64,000 nt of DNA. It comes from Myroides sp. NP-2. Lineage in GTDB: Bacteria; Bacteroidota; Bacteroidia; Flavobacteriales; Flavobacteriaceae. The stretch spans positions 1 through 64,000 of the forward strand of contig NZ_JACHTD010000016.1 of NCBI RefSeq assembly GCF_014145665.1, read 5' to 3'. Position numbers and translations under genes: made by a program. Positions 45,031-54,346 of this stretch are shown here, in pieces. Position 1 is the stretch's first letter; each line of letters opens with the position of its first letter. Below the pieces are notes generated by a model, which saw nothing but the letters and a program-made list of their open reading frames with translations, was not told where the DNA came from and made no database searches.

Positions 45031-45311
45031 ACAAAGAGCAAACAGCGCAAAAAAAGAACAAAGAGCAAAGAACAAAGAGCAAAGAGCAAAGAACAAAGAG
45101 CGAAGAACAAAGAGCAAAGAGCAAAGAGCGAAGAACAAAGAGCAAAGAACAAAGAGCAAAGAACAAAGAGCAAAGAACAAAGAGCAAAGAACAAAGAGCA
45201 AAGAACAAAGAGCAAAGAACAAAGAGCAAAGAGCAAAGAACAAAGAGCAAAGAACAAAGAGCAAAGAACAAAGAGCAAAGAACAAAGAGCAAAGAGCAAA
45301 GAGCAAACCGC
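45031..45311 (-). repeat. Array 2: about 35 tandem heptamers, inverted relative to array 1
   Basis: On the minus strand the array is a run of CTTTGTT and CTTTGCT heptamers in irregular alternation, about 35 copies from 45306 down to about 45057, with degenerate copies to 45031. Its outer end reads GCGCGGTTTGCTCTTTG, closely matching GCGCGGTTTGTTCTTTG at the outer end of array 1. Minus-strand frames are open throughout and encode only Leu/Cys/Phe repeat peptides. Confidence 0.95.
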
Positions 45312-45314
45312 GCA

Positions 45315-45349
45315 TAAAAAAAAGACCCTCTTTAAAAAGAAGGTCTAGT
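45315..45349 (-). terminator. Terminator of acnB
   Basis: AGACCCTCTTT and AAAGAAGGTCT pair with one mismatch. On the minus strand the stem is followed by eight T. It lies about 30 bp past the acnB stop, immediately beside array 2. Confidence 0.8.
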
Positions 45350-45377
45350 TTTTATTGTATCTATTCTATTAAAAGAA

Positions 45378-48140
45378 CTACTTCGTCGAAATTGGTTTAA
45401 ACTTCGTCAAGTTGATTCCTTCAACAGAAGCTTTATATTCTTCCATTGTAGGAACTCTACCTAAGATAGCAGAAAGTACAACTACTGGTGTTGAAGCTAA
45501 CAAAGATTCTCCTTTTTTGCGTTCTGAATCCTCTACTACACGTCCTTGGAATAAACGTGTAGATGTAGCCATTACTGTATCTCCTTTTGCTGCTTTTTCT
45601 TGGTTCCCCATACATAGGTTACAACCAGGACGCTCTAAATACATGATATTCTCATATTCCGTACGCGCGTTGTTTTTAGGTAAAAGATCGCTAAATTCGA
45701 ATCCAGAGTACTTTTGTAAGTATTCCCAATCACCTTCTGCTTTTAATTCGTCGATGATGTTGTAGGTTGGAGCTGCAACAACAAGTGGCGCATTAAATTT
45801 CACTGAACCTGTTTGTTTTTCGATGTTTTTCAACATTTGAGAAACAATTTTCAAGTCATCTTTATGGACCATACAAGAACCAACGAATCCAAGATCAACT
45901 TTTTTATCTCCCCCGTAGAAAGAGAGCTCTCTAATCGTATCGTGTGTATAGCGTTTAGAAACGTCTTCATTGTTTACGTCTGGGTCGGCGATCATTGGTT
46001 CTTCGATAATATCTAAGTCAACAACAACCTCTGCGTAATATTTAGCGTTATCATCTGGCATTAATGCTGGTTTAGCACCAGAGCGAATTTCTTCAATACG
46101 CTTGTTTGCTTTATCGATTAAGCCTTGTAACACTTGGTTTTTATTGTCCATCCCTTTATCGATCATGATTTGGATACGGCTTTTCGCGATTTCCAATGAT
46201 TCGATTAACGTATCATCTTGAGAGATACAGATAGACGCTTTTGCTTTCATTTCAGCAGTCCAGTCTGTGAATGTAAACGCTTGATCTGCCAAAAGAGTAC
46301 CGATGTGAACTTCGATAATTCTTCCTTGGAATACGTTTTCTCCTCCGAATTGGTTTAACATTTGTGCTTGAGTAGCGTGAACCACATCGCGGAAATCCAT
46401 GTGTTCTTTCATGTTTCCTTTGAATGTTACTTTCACTGATTCTGGAATTGGCATTGAAGCCTCTCCTGTTGCTAAAGCTAAAGCTACCGTTCCGGAATCC
46501 GCTCCAAAAGCTACCCCTTTAGACATTCTTGTATGGGAATCTCCTCCAATGATGATTGCCCACTCATATACAGTAATATCGTTTAATACTTTGTGGATAA
46601 CGTCTGTCATGGAATGGTATTCTCCTTTCGGGTCACGCGCTGTAATTAAACCGAAGTCGTTCATGAACTTCATTAATTTCGGGATGTTTGCTTGTGCTTT
46701 TTTGTCCCATACTGATGCAGTGTGACATCCTGATTGGTATGCACCGTCTACGATAGGAGAAATAACTGTTGCAGCCATTGCTTCTAACTCTTGAGCGGTC
46801 ATCAATCCTGTTGTATCTTGAGATCCAACAATGTTTACTTCTACGCGAACGTCAGAACCTGCGTGTAATACTTTTCCTTTTGTTACCCCTACTGCGTTGC
46901 GGTTGAAGATTTTCTCTACTGCTGTTAACCCTTGTCCTTCGATAGAAATTTCTTTAGAAGGAGCAAATACTACTGGTGCATCAACACCTAATACGTTAGC
47001 AGCAAATGTTTGGATTTTTTTACCAAATACGATAGCATAAGAACCACCTGCTTTGATAAATTCCATTTTTTGTGGAGTTAAAGCTTTCGAAATATCGATT
47101 AACTCTTGGTCTCCGTTGTATAATTTTTTTGTTTTGGTATTGATTGTCAAAACAGTTCCTGTAGCTACAGAGTAAACCTCTTCTAAAATAGGTTCTCCTT
47201 TTTCATTGCGAACAACTTCACCAGCTGCATCTGTTTTTTTCACCCAGTTTTTCAAGTCGATTCCAATTCCTCCGGTTACGTCAACTGTCGTTAAGAAAAT
47301 AGGAGAAATACCATTTGTACCTGCAACAATTGGCGCGATATTTACGAATGGTACGTATGGACTCGCTTGTTTCCCTGTCCAAAGAGCTACGTTATTTACC
47401 CCAGACATACGAGAAGATCCTACACCCATAGTCCCTTTTTCAGCAATCAACATCACTTTTTTACCAGGGTGTTGTGCTTGTAGGTCTCTAATCGCTTGTT
47501 GCGCTTCAGGGGTGATCATACACAATCCATGTAATTCACGGTCAGCACGTGAGTGCGCCTGATTACCTGGAGAAAGTAAATCCGTAGAGATATCTCCTTC
47601 CCCTGCGATAAAAGTTACCACTTCGATTTTTTCTTCTACTTCAGGGAGTTTAGTAAAGAACTCTGCTTTTGCATAGCTTTCTAAGATCTCTTTTGCAATA
47701 GCATTTCCTTTTTCAAATGCTTCTTTCAAACGATCTGTATCTGCTTCGTATAAGAACACTTGTGTTTTTAATACTTTAGCAGCTTCTTGAGCAATTGCTG
47801 CATCGTTACCTAACGCCAAATCTAAGAGCACTGCGATAGAAGGTCCACCCTTCATATGCGATAATAATTCGAAGGCAAATGCAGGTGTAATTTCACTTAC
47901 TACTGCTTCACCTAAGATGATTTCTTTTAAAAATTTAGCTTTAACTCCAGCCGCACTTGTCGTACCAGGTAAAACATTGTAAATAAAAAGTTGCAGCGAT
48001 TCCGCACGATGTGGGTTTGCTGTATCTTTTATTTGTGCTATGATTTCGCTTAAAAGCTCAGCACCATCAATTGGCTTAGGGTTAAGTCCTTGATTTTTTC
48101 TTTCTTCAATCTCGTTGATGTAATCTGTATAAAAGCTCAT
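45378..48140 (-). CDS. acnB: Bifunctional aconitate hydratase 2 / 2-methylisocitrate dehydratase
   Basis: The 920-residue protein has AcnB domain order: an N-terminal HEAT-like helical domain (about 1-160), a swivelling domain, then the catalytic iron-sulphur domains. Cluster-binding segments are GFVGSCMVHKDD and ERPGCNLCMGNQEKA near the C-terminus. Other active-site segments are YQSGCHTASVWDKK and IGGDSHTRMSKG. It can act in the TCA cycle and the methylcitrate pathway. A promoter lies about 200 bp upstream, leaving an unusually long leader. Confidence 0.97.
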   Translation of the reverse strand: MSFYTDYINEIEERKNQGLNPKPIDGAELLSEIIAQIKDTANPHRAESLQLFIYNVLPGTTSAAGVKAKFLKEIILGEAVVSEITPAFAFELLSHMKGGPSIAVLLDLALGNDAAIAQEAAKVLKTQVFLYEADTDRLKEAFEKGNAIAKEILESYAKAEFFTKLPEVEEKIEVVTFIAGEGDISTDLLSPGNQAHSRADRELHGLCMITPEAQQAIRDLQAQHPGKKVMLIAEKGTMGVGSSRMSGVNNVALWTGKQASPYVPFVNIAPIVAGTNGISPIFLTTVDVTGGIGIDLKNWVKKTDAAGEVVRNEKGEPILEEVYSVATGTVLTINTKTKKLYNGDQELIDISKALTPQKMEFIKAGGSYAIVFGKKIQTFAANVLGVDAPVVFAPSKEISIEGQGLTAVEKIFNRNAVGVTKGKVLHAGSDVRVEVNIVGSQDTTGLMTAQELEAMAATVISPIVDGAYQSGCHTASVWDKKAQANIPKLMKFMNDFGLITARDPKGEYHSMTDVIHKVLNDITVYEWAIIIGGDSHTRMSKGVAFGADSGTVALALATGEASMPIPESVKVTFKGNMKEHMDFRDVVHATQAQMLNQFGGENVFQGRIIEVHIGTLLADQAFTFTDWTAEMKAKASICISQDDTLIESLEIAKSRIQIMIDKGMDNKNQVLQGLIDKANKRIEEIRSGAKPALMPDDNAKYYAEVVVDLDIIEEPMIADPDVNNEDVSKRYTHDTIRELSFYGGDKKVDLGFVGSCMVHKDDLKIVSQMLKNIEKQTGSVKFNAPLVVAAPTYNIIDELKAEGDWEYLQKYSGFEFSDLLPKNNARTEYENIMYLERPGCNLCMGNQEKAAKGDTVMATSTRLFQGRVVEDSERKKGESLLASTPVVVLSAILGRVPTMEEYKASVEGINLTKFKPISTK

Positions 48141-48340
48141 AATTAATATCTATTGCTTACAGGTTATCGAAAAGGACTTGCCTTTTGGCCCCCATAAACC
48201 ATTATTTTGTATTAGTTTTTACTCCTTGTGTTTCTTTGCCCATCTGGTGGTTTGTTCGCCTTCCCTTTTGTATTTGCCTTACCTGTCACCCCCCAATTGT
48301 AATCCTCCTATAAAAAATAGAACGCTCATTGGGGTGTTAT
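48141..48340 (-). other. Long (about 200 nt) leader of acnB
   Basis: If transcription starts just after the box at 48348-48355, about 200 nt precede the acnB ATG. The leader is purine-rich, with AGGAGGATT and a run of six G. No known riboswitch was recognised and no upstream reading frame is convincing. Confidence 0.4.
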
Positions 48341-48347
48341 AGGGAAA

Positions 48348-48377
48348 CAAAGGTAAACCTCACACCTGGTGTTCAAA
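48348..48377 (-). promoter_or_regulatory. Promoter of acnB
   Basis: On the minus strand TTTG (48377-48374), 18 bp, then TACCTTTG (48355-48348) is a near-perfect Bacteroidota promoter. The remaining DNA from 48378 to 48604 is very AT-rich and shows no gene. Confidence 0.7.
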
Positions 48378-48604
48378 AAGAACGTTTGACTTGTATTTTA
48401 TTTTTTGTCGTCGCAAATTTAATCAATCTAATTAATTTTCAAAAGTTTTTACTATTTCCTACAAATCCAAAAATTATTATTTATAAACATTCTACTTTAC
48501 TGAATAAACAACAATACTTTTAGTATTTATTATCAATTAATCTGAAATTAATTATTTTTTACCTTATAAAATTAAGATATTTCAAATATTCAATCTTATT
48601 TAAT

Positions 48605-48644
48605 AAAAAACGACATTTTAGTCTATTGCTAAAATGTCGTTTTC
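48605..48644 (-). terminator. Terminator of the surA operon
   Basis: AAAACGACATTTTAG and CTAAAATGTCGTTTT form a 15-bp perfect stem. On the minus strand a T-run follows. It lies 23 bp after the surA-like stop codon. Confidence 0.9.
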
Positions 48645-48666
48645 AACCGTTTAGATTATTATTTTC

Positions 48667-50061
48667 TTAGTTTTTAAGCCAATTATTACGGAATTTACAG
48701 TCTTTATATTCGCCTTGAATATTAATATAGGCATCTTTTATCTTCTTTGTTACCCATTTTTGTAACTCCTCTTCTTGTTTTTTGTTCAACGCCATGTTTT
48801 TTACCTTGGTATAATCGTCGACAAAGTCAATTTTATGTGAAGGAATCTTCTTGTTGATCGTCACAATGCGGTAGCTTTTTTGGTCTCTGTGATCTGTTTT
48901 TAAAGAAACGGGAGATACTTCATTTTCTTTGAGTGCATTTACTAAAAAGTACAATTCGCGATCTTCCATTTTGTTTAGATCAAAACGCGTATCCATCGTC
49001 ATTGGATCTCTCAACACCCCCCCATTTTGTCTAGTGTCTTTATCATCAGATGAAGCGGCAGCTGCTTCGGCAAATGAGATTTCTTTATTCATTATTTTTT
49101 CGCGAATTCCCTCTGCTTTAGTCTTTGCCTCTTCTAGTGCTTTTTCTGTTGGTTTAGGAACCAATAAGATATGACGAACATCTAAGTGTTGTCCTCTAAT
49201 TTTTTCCAAGTAAATGATGTGGTATCCAAATTCTGTTTCAAATGGTGCAGAAATTTCGCCCTCTGCTAAACTGAAGGCAACTTCTTTAAACTCTTTGGCA
49301 AAAGGGTCTTTTTTGGTAATAGAATAAAATCCTCCATTAGCTGCAGAACCTTTATCATCGGTAAACAAAACTGCTTTACTAAAGAAACTCGCTCCATTTT
49401 CCAAAACATCAGTTCGCATTTCATTTAAGCGATCAATCACTTTTTGTTTTTGTTCTTTTGAGATTTCTGGCTTAATCACAATTTCAGCAATTTCAACCTC
49501 GTCTCCTACTGTTGGTCTTTCATCTTCTGGAATAGCGCGAAAGAACTGTCGAACTTCTTCTGGTGTAATTGTTACTTTCTCAACAATGTGGCGTTGCATT
49601 GCCTGAGTTAACTTATTTTGTTTTACAATATCAAAAAAGTAATCTCTAAAATCTTCTTCTGATTTTTTGTTGTAAAAGCTTAAAATACGCTCAATACCGC
49701 CGACTTCTTCCACCATGCGATTGATCTGATCATTCATAAAGCTAGTTACCTCTGCATCACTTACTTCAATACTGTCTTGAACAGCTTGGTGGGCATATAA
49801 TTTATCTTCTAATAAACGCTCGAATAAATCACATTTTGACAAATTATCAATAGGAATACGCTGTGCTTTTAACTCCAATAGGGTCTTATCAATCTCTGAT
49901 TCTAAGATTACGTAATCTCCAACTACACCAACTACACCGTCAATCTTTCTTTTTCCCGTTGGATTCTGTGCTTGCATTCCCCCTATCACAACAAGTGATA
50001 GCCCCAAAGCAAACATTACCTTCTTACTGATAAATTTCATAATTTTTATCTTTTTTTGCAT
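48667..50061 (-). CDS. surA: SurA-like periplasmic peptidyl-prolyl isomerase/chaperone
   Basis: The protein has 464 residues from ATG 50061, or 457 from ATG 50040, which starts a clean signal peptide ending GMQAQ. The N-terminal chaperone region (about 40-170) is followed by two parvulin-like domains, with EIAEIVIKPE...GFYSITKKDPFAKEF and DVRHILLVPKP...GGVLRDP. It would escort outer-membrane proteins across the periplasm. The start overlaps the end of the upstream gene, also SurA-like, so the two are translationally coupled. Confidence 0.9.
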   Translation of the reverse strand: MQKKIKIMKFISKKVMFALGLSLVVIGGMQAQNPTGKRKIDGVVGVVGDYVILESEIDKTLLELKAQRIPIDNLSKCDLFERLLEDKLYAHQAVQDSIEVSDAEVTSFMNDQINRMVEEVGGIERILSFYNKKSEEDFRDYFFDIVKQNKLTQAMQRHIVEKVTITPEEVRQFFRAIPEDERPTVGDEVEIAEIVIKPEISKEQKQKVIDRLNEMRTDVLENGASFFSKAVLFTDDKGSAANGGFYSITKKDPFAKEFKEVAFSLAEGEISAPFETEFGYHIIYLEKIRGQHLDVRHILLVPKPTEKALEEAKTKAEGIREKIMNKEISFAEAAAASSDDKDTRQNGGVLRDPMTMDTRFDLNKMEDRELYFLVNALKENEVSPVSLKTDHRDQKSYRIVTINKKIPSHKIDFVDDYTKVKNMALNKKQEEELQKWVTKKIKDAYINIQGEYKDCKFRNNWLKN

Positions 50062-50899
50062 CTTTTAAAATATCTTCTTCTATCTGTTTTAATAATTCCA
50101 TTTTTCGGTTATTTAGCACCATCAAACGCAAAGAGGGTTCTAAATAAGAATAGGGAACAATATCTCCTTTTCTCAATACTTGACTAATGCGCACAAAGTA
50201 CGTACTATTTTCATCCTTAACCTCAAAATAGGTGTTGTTTTTTAAATATTGTTCTCTATTCTCCGAATTAATAAAGGGCAACTTCTCGTAAATTTGAGAT
50301 ACATTAACCCAAAGGGAGTCGTTTAAGACATAGGATTTCATTTGAAGGGATAATTGGTCTAAGAGTTCGTACTTTACGTCTTTTCCACCATTAAAACCGC
50401 TTTTCACCTTATTGTAGTGAGAGTTGGAGTTTAAAATGTTGACATAAGACAGTTTGACCAACATATCATCTACTTTAAATCCGGATTTTATTTTATCGTA
50501 ATATTCTTTTAAATCACTTGTACGAACTACAGTATCGACAGATTGTTGCACTAATTTCTCCAGATAGCCTTTGATTAAAAGTTCTGATTTGAAATTGGCA
50601 ACTAATTCATCTATTTCCTTTTTCTTATCGTCTGATAAATTAAACGCTGCGGCATCCATCAACAATTGTTTGGTTGCCCATTTGTTGATAAACAACTCTA
50701 CCATGGCTATACTATCTTTGACAGTAGTCTGCGGTGGAACGATATTTTGCAGAGAGGAACGATCTAAATATTTATCATCTACTCGAGCGATATAGTTATC
50801 GCCGTCAAGTTTTTTTTGTTTATTACAACTCGTATAGCCCAAAAGCACTGCCAATAAAACAACAGCGTGTTTGATATACTTTATTCTCATATCCTCCAT
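50024..50899 (-). CDS. Lipoprotein resembling the SurA N-terminal region
   Basis: The 291-residue protein has a lipoprotein signal with lipobox GYTSC (cysteine near residue 26). IARVDDKYLDRSSLQNI and the following helices resemble the N-terminal chaperone domain of SurA/PpiD proteins, but no clear parvulin active site is visible, so it may be a chaperone without isomerase activity. It overlaps the SurA-like gene downstream. Such tandem pairs are common in Flavobacteriia. Confidence 0.8.
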   Translation of the reverse strand: MEDMRIKYIKHAVVLLAVLLGYTSCNKQKKLDGDNYIARVDDKYLDRSSLQNIVPPQTTVKDSIAMVELFINKWATKQLLMDAAAFNLSDDKKKEIDELVANFKSELLIKGYLEKLVQQSVDTVVRTSDLKEYYDKIKSGFKVDDMLVKLSYVNILNSNSHYNKVKSGFNGGKDVKYELLDQLSLQMKSYVLNDSLWVNVSQIYEKLPFINSENREQYLKNNTYFEVKDENSTYFVRISQVLRKGDIVPYSYLEPSLRLMVLNNRKMELLKQIEEDILKDAKKDKNYEIYQ

Positions 50900-51200
50900 T
50901 ACCTATACTATTCTTTTATTTATTAAGCTAACAAAAATAACATTTCTAAGCCGTAAATGATATTATTTTTAAAAAAACGGATAAAAATACGTTTAAACAA
51001 ACAAGTTAAAAAACTTAATTAACAATATTACTAATACCGCATTTATTTACCTTAAGGATTAACATTCTCTTTAGTTTTTTCCTGAGGATTTTCTTTGTCA
51101 TCTATGCAATTGGATGTGCTTTGGGTCTTGATTTTTAAGGAGAATCTCTCCTTTAGAAAACGATTACTGGGCATAATTATTATTTTCAGCAAATAATGAG

Positions 51201-51208
51201 TATTTTTG
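51201..51208 (+). promoter_or_regulatory. Promoter -7 box of prfC
   Basis: TATTTTTG matches TANNTTTG and lies 19 bp upstream of the prfC start codon, predicting a short leader. Confidence 0.6.
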
Positions 51209-51227
51209 CGTCCTAATTTTTTTAGAG

Positions 51228-52823
51228 ATGAGTTTTTTAACAGAAATACAACGCAGAAGAACATTTGGTGTAATTGCTCACCCCGATGCTGGTAAGACTA
51301 CCTTAACAGAGAAATTACTTCTTTTTGGAGGCGCTATTCAAGAAGCAGGTGCAGTAAAGAATAACAAGATTAAAAAAGGAGCTACTTCGGATTTTATGGA
51401 GATTGAGCGCCAAAGAGGAATCTCAGTTGCTACATCTGTATTAGCCTTTAACTATAAAGACAAAAAGATCAACATTTTGGATACGCCAGGTCACAAGGAC
51501 TTTGCTGAGGATACGTTTCGTACGTTGACGGCAGTAGACAGTGTTATTGTGGTGATTGACGTAGCAAAAGGAGTTGAGGAGCAAACGGAAAAGCTTGTTG
51601 AAGTATGTCGCATGCGCAACATTCCGATGATTGTATTCATCAACAAATTAGACCGTGAAGGACGTGATGCCTTTGACTTGATGGATGAAGTAGAACAAAA
51701 ACTACAACTAAAAGTGACTCCTTTAAGCTATCCTATTGGCATGGGATACGACTTTAAGGGAATCTATAACATTTGGGAAAAGAACGTTAACTTGTTTACG
51801 GATGACAGTCGAAAAAACATCGATGATGTAATTAATATTTCGGACTTAGCGTCCAAAGAATTAGACAACCTAATCGGCAATACGGCAGCAGATAAATTGA
51901 GAGAAGAATTGGAAATCATCCATGAAATTTACCCTGATTTTGATCGTGAGGCCTATGTAAAAGGAGAATTGCAGCCTGTATTTTTTGGTTCAGCATTGAA
52001 TAATTTTGGTGTACGCGAGTTATTGGACTGTTTTATTCAAATTGCTCCGTCTCCTAGACCAAAAGAATCGGATACGCGTTTGGTTGAACCAACGGAAAAA
52101 GGATTTAGTGGTTTTGTCTTCAAGATTCACGCGAATATGGACCCCAAACACAGGGACCGTTTAGCTTTTATCAAAATTGTTTCGGGTACGTTTGAGCGCA
52201 ATACGCCCTACCTACACGTTCGTCAAAATAAAAAATTAAAATTCTCCAGTCCGAATGCCTTTTTTGCAGAAAAGAAAGAGATTGTTGACATTTCCTATGC
52301 AGGAGATATTGTCGGCTTACACGATACAGGAAACTTTAAGATTGGAGATACTTTAACGGAAGGTGAAATTATGAGCTTCAAGGGTATTCCAAGCTTCTCT
52401 CCTGAGCACTTTAGATACATCAACAACGCCGATCCAATGAAGTCGAAGCAGTTAGAAAAGGGAATTGATCAATTGATGGATGAAGGAGTTGCACAGTTGT
52501 TTACGTTAGAGATGAATGGGCGTAAGGTAATTGGAACAGTAGGTGCCTTACAGTATGAGGTAATTCAATATCGCTTAGAGCACGAGTACGGTGCCAAGTG
52601 TACGTATGAAAACTTTCCGGCGTACAAAGCGTGTTGGGTGCGACCTGAAGATCCGAAAAACGAAGAGTTCAAAGAGTTTAAACGCATCAAACAAAAATTC
52701 TTGGCGTTTGATAAATCAGGACAACTGGTTTTCTTAGCAGACAGTGAATTCTCTATTCAAATGACACAAAGTAAGTTCCCAACGGTAAAATTGGGCTTCA
52801 CTTCAGAAGAAATTGACAAATAA
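51228..52823 (+). CDS. prfC: Peptide chain release factor 3
   Basis: The 531-residue translational GTPase matches RF3 length. It recycles RF1 and RF2 from the ribosome after peptide release. GTPase motifs are HPDAGKTTL (P-loop), RGISVATS (switch I), DTPGHKDFAEDT (switch II) and NKLDREG. RF3-specific domains follow. It is monocistronic with a promoter box and terminator. Confidence 0.97.
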   Translation: MSFLTEIQRRRTFGVIAHPDAGKTTLTEKLLLFGGAIQEAGAVKNNKIKKGATSDFMEIERQRGISVATSVLAFNYKDKKINILDTPGHKDFAEDTFRTLTAVDSVIVVIDVAKGVEEQTEKLVEVCRMRNIPMIVFINKLDREGRDAFDLMDEVEQKLQLKVTPLSYPIGMGYDFKGIYNIWEKNVNLFTDDSRKNIDDVINISDLASKELDNLIGNTAADKLREELEIIHEIYPDFDREAYVKGELQPVFFGSALNNFGVRELLDCFIQIAPSPRPKESDTRLVEPTEKGFSGFVFKIHANMDPKHRDRLAFIKIVSGTFERNTPYLHVRQNKKLKFSSPNAFFAEKKEIVDISYAGDIVGLHDTGNFKIGDTLTEGEIMSFKGIPSFSPEHFRYINNADPMKSKQLEKGIDQLMDEGVAQLFTLEMNGRKVIGTVGALQYEVIQYRLEHEYGAKCTYENFPAYKACWVRPEDPKNEEFKEFKRIKQKFLAFDKSGQLVFLADSEFSIQMTQSKFPTVKLGFTSEEIDK

Positions 52824-52860
52824 TTTAGTTATATAGTACGCGAATAGTGTTCAAATAAGA

Positions 52861-52895
52861 AGAGGGTGACCCAAAAGGTCATCCTCTATTTTTTA
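52861..52895 (+). terminator. Terminator of prfC
   Basis: AGAGGGTGACC and GGTCATCCTCT form a stem with one G-T type mismatch, followed by ATTTTTT. It begins 37 bp after the stop codon. Confidence 0.85.
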
Positions 52896-52941
52896 TAGGG
52901 TGAATCATCTTTGGCTATCAAAGACAAATGTCCTTTCCAAT

Positions 52942-52957
52942 TCTACAGAATTGTAGA
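52942..52957. promoter_or_regulatory. Inverted repeat upstream of the HAD-cat operon
   Basis: TCTACA and TGTAGA are inverted around GAAT, 32 bp before the first start codon. It may be an operator or a leader hairpin. Confidence 0.4.
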
Positions 52958-52989
52958 TATTTACACTTTTATTACAAAAGGATAATAGG

Positions 52990-53685
52990 ATGCAACTAGA
53001 CCGTACAATTACAACCATAGCTTTTGATGCAGATGACACCCTATGGGTGAATGAGCCTTATTTTCAAGAGGCGGAACAACAATTCATTTCACTTTTAAAA
53101 GACTATCACTCAGCTGAATTCCTCTCTCAAGCGCTGTATCAAACGGAAGTAAAAAACCTACCGCTATACGGATTTGGTATTAAGGGGTTTGTTTTGTGTA
53201 TGATTGAAACAGCACAGCGCATAACGGAAAACCGAGTAGCTCCTGAGCGCATTGCTCAGCTAATCGACTTGGGACACGATTTATTGCAACGTCCAGTTGA
53301 GCTATTGGACGGGGTGCAAGACACCCTCGAAGCTCTGCAAGGAAAATATCAATTGATTCTCGCTACGAAAGGGGATCTATTAGATCAAAAAAGAAAAATT
53401 GACCTCTCGAATTTAGCTCCCTATTTTAATCATATTGAAATTATGAGTGACAAGCAAACAGCAGATTATCAACGATTACTTCAACGTTTGTCGTGTAAAC
53501 CTGAAGCATTCTTTATGGTTGGCAACTCGATGAAATCTGATATTTTACCTGTACTTGATTTAGAGGGTTACGCTGGTTATATTCCCTATCACGTGACTTG
53601 GTCACACGAACAGCACAGCGAGTTGCCTCAACACGATCGCTTTATCGCCATGCAAGCACTACCTGATTTACTTCATTATCTCTAA
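52990..53685 (+). CDS. HAD-superfamily hydrolase
   Basis: The 231-residue protein has the nucleophile motif FDADDTLW, with the first aspartate near residue 14, a helical cap, and the later motifs LATKGD and VGNSMKSDILP. It is expected to be a Mg-dependent phosphatase of the haloacid dehalogenase type. Substrate is unknown. Its stop codon is 6 bp before the acetyltransferase gene, indicating one transcript. Confidence 0.9.
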   Translation: MQLDRTITTIAFDADDTLWVNEPYFQEAEQQFISLLKDYHSAEFLSQALYQTEVKNLPLYGFGIKGFVLCMIETAQRITENRVAPERIAQLIDLGHDLLQRPVELLDGVQDTLEALQGKYQLILATKGDLLDQKRKIDLSNLAPYFNHIEIMSDKQTADYQRLLQRLSCKPEAFFMVGNSMKSDILPVLDLEGYAGYIPYHVTWSHEQHSELPQHDRFIAMQALPDLLHYL

Positions 53686-53691
53686 TAAACG

Positions 53692-54318
53692 ATGAAACAA
53701 CGCATTGACTTAAACAACTGGAATAGAAAAGAAGCTTTTGCTTTTTTCTCCACCTTTGACGAACCCTTTTTTGGACTAACGATTTCCATCGATTGTACCA
53801 TCGCATATGCAAATGCCAAAGAAAAAGGACAATCATTTTTCTTGTACTATTTGTACCGCGCATTACAAGCAGCAAATCTAGTAGAGAACTTCCGCTATCG
53901 AATAATCGGAGAAGAAGTTTACCTTTTTGACGAGATTCACGCCTCTCCTACGATCAACAGACCTAATGGAACCTTTGGTTTTGCATACATGAATTACTTT
54001 GTGGACGAAGCAAATTTCATACAATGTGCACAGGAAGAAATCAAAAAAACACAAGAATCAACCGCTTTACTTCCTGCGATAACAGGAGAAAATGTCATTC
54101 ATTTTTCTGCCATTCCTTGGTTGGACTTTACTTCACTTTCTCATGCTCGGAATTATTCTTTTGCCGATAGTTGCCCGAAAATATCTTTTGGCAAAGTAAC
54201 GGAACACAGTGGTGTACAGCGTATGCCGGTCTCCATACACGCCCATCATGCCCTTGTTGATGGATATCACGTGGGCTTATTTGTTGCGGAATTTCAACGT
54301 TTAATGAATGAAAAATAA
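53692..54318 (+). CDS. cat: Type A chloramphenicol acetyltransferase
   Basis: The 208-residue protein has the length of classical CAT trimers. The catalytic motif HHALVDG places the catalytic histidine at H186 and the structural aspartate at D190. The family opening RIDLNNWNRKEAF and the segments FFGLTISID and PWLDFTSLSHARNY also match. It acetylates chloramphenicol with acetyl-CoA in the cytoplasm. No mobile element flanks it and base use resembles the neighbours, so it looks chromosomal rather than recently acquired. Confidence 0.92.
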   Translation: MKQRIDLNNWNRKEAFAFFSTFDEPFFGLTISIDCTIAYANAKEKGQSFFLYYLYRALQAANLVENFRYRIIGEEVYLFDEIHASPTINRPNGTFGFAYMNYFVDEANFIQCAQEEIKKTQESTALLPAITGENVIHFSAIPWLDFTSLSHARNYSFADSCPKISFGKVTEHSGVQRMPVSIHAHHALVDGYHVGLFVAEFQRLMNEK

Positions 54319-54346
54319 GGAAGTGTAATTTTTGACATTTCAACAT

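Noticed and set aside
44250..45311. CRISPR array
   Set aside because: The repeats are 7 or 16 bp with no spacers, and no cas genes are present.
44954..45315. Three minus-strand frames with Leu/Phe/Cys repeats
   Set aside because: They are translations of the heptamer array, open in all three frames for the same reason.
48329..48523. 64-codon plus-strand frame upstream of acnB
   Set aside because: It lies across the acnB promoter and continues into very AT-rich DNA; no family or start signal.
51052..51264. 70-codon minus-strand frame overlapping the prfC start
   Set aside because: It overlaps the prfC start and promoter and has no support. A shorter 40-residue version from an ATG near 51173 is hydrophilic and plausible but equally unsupported.
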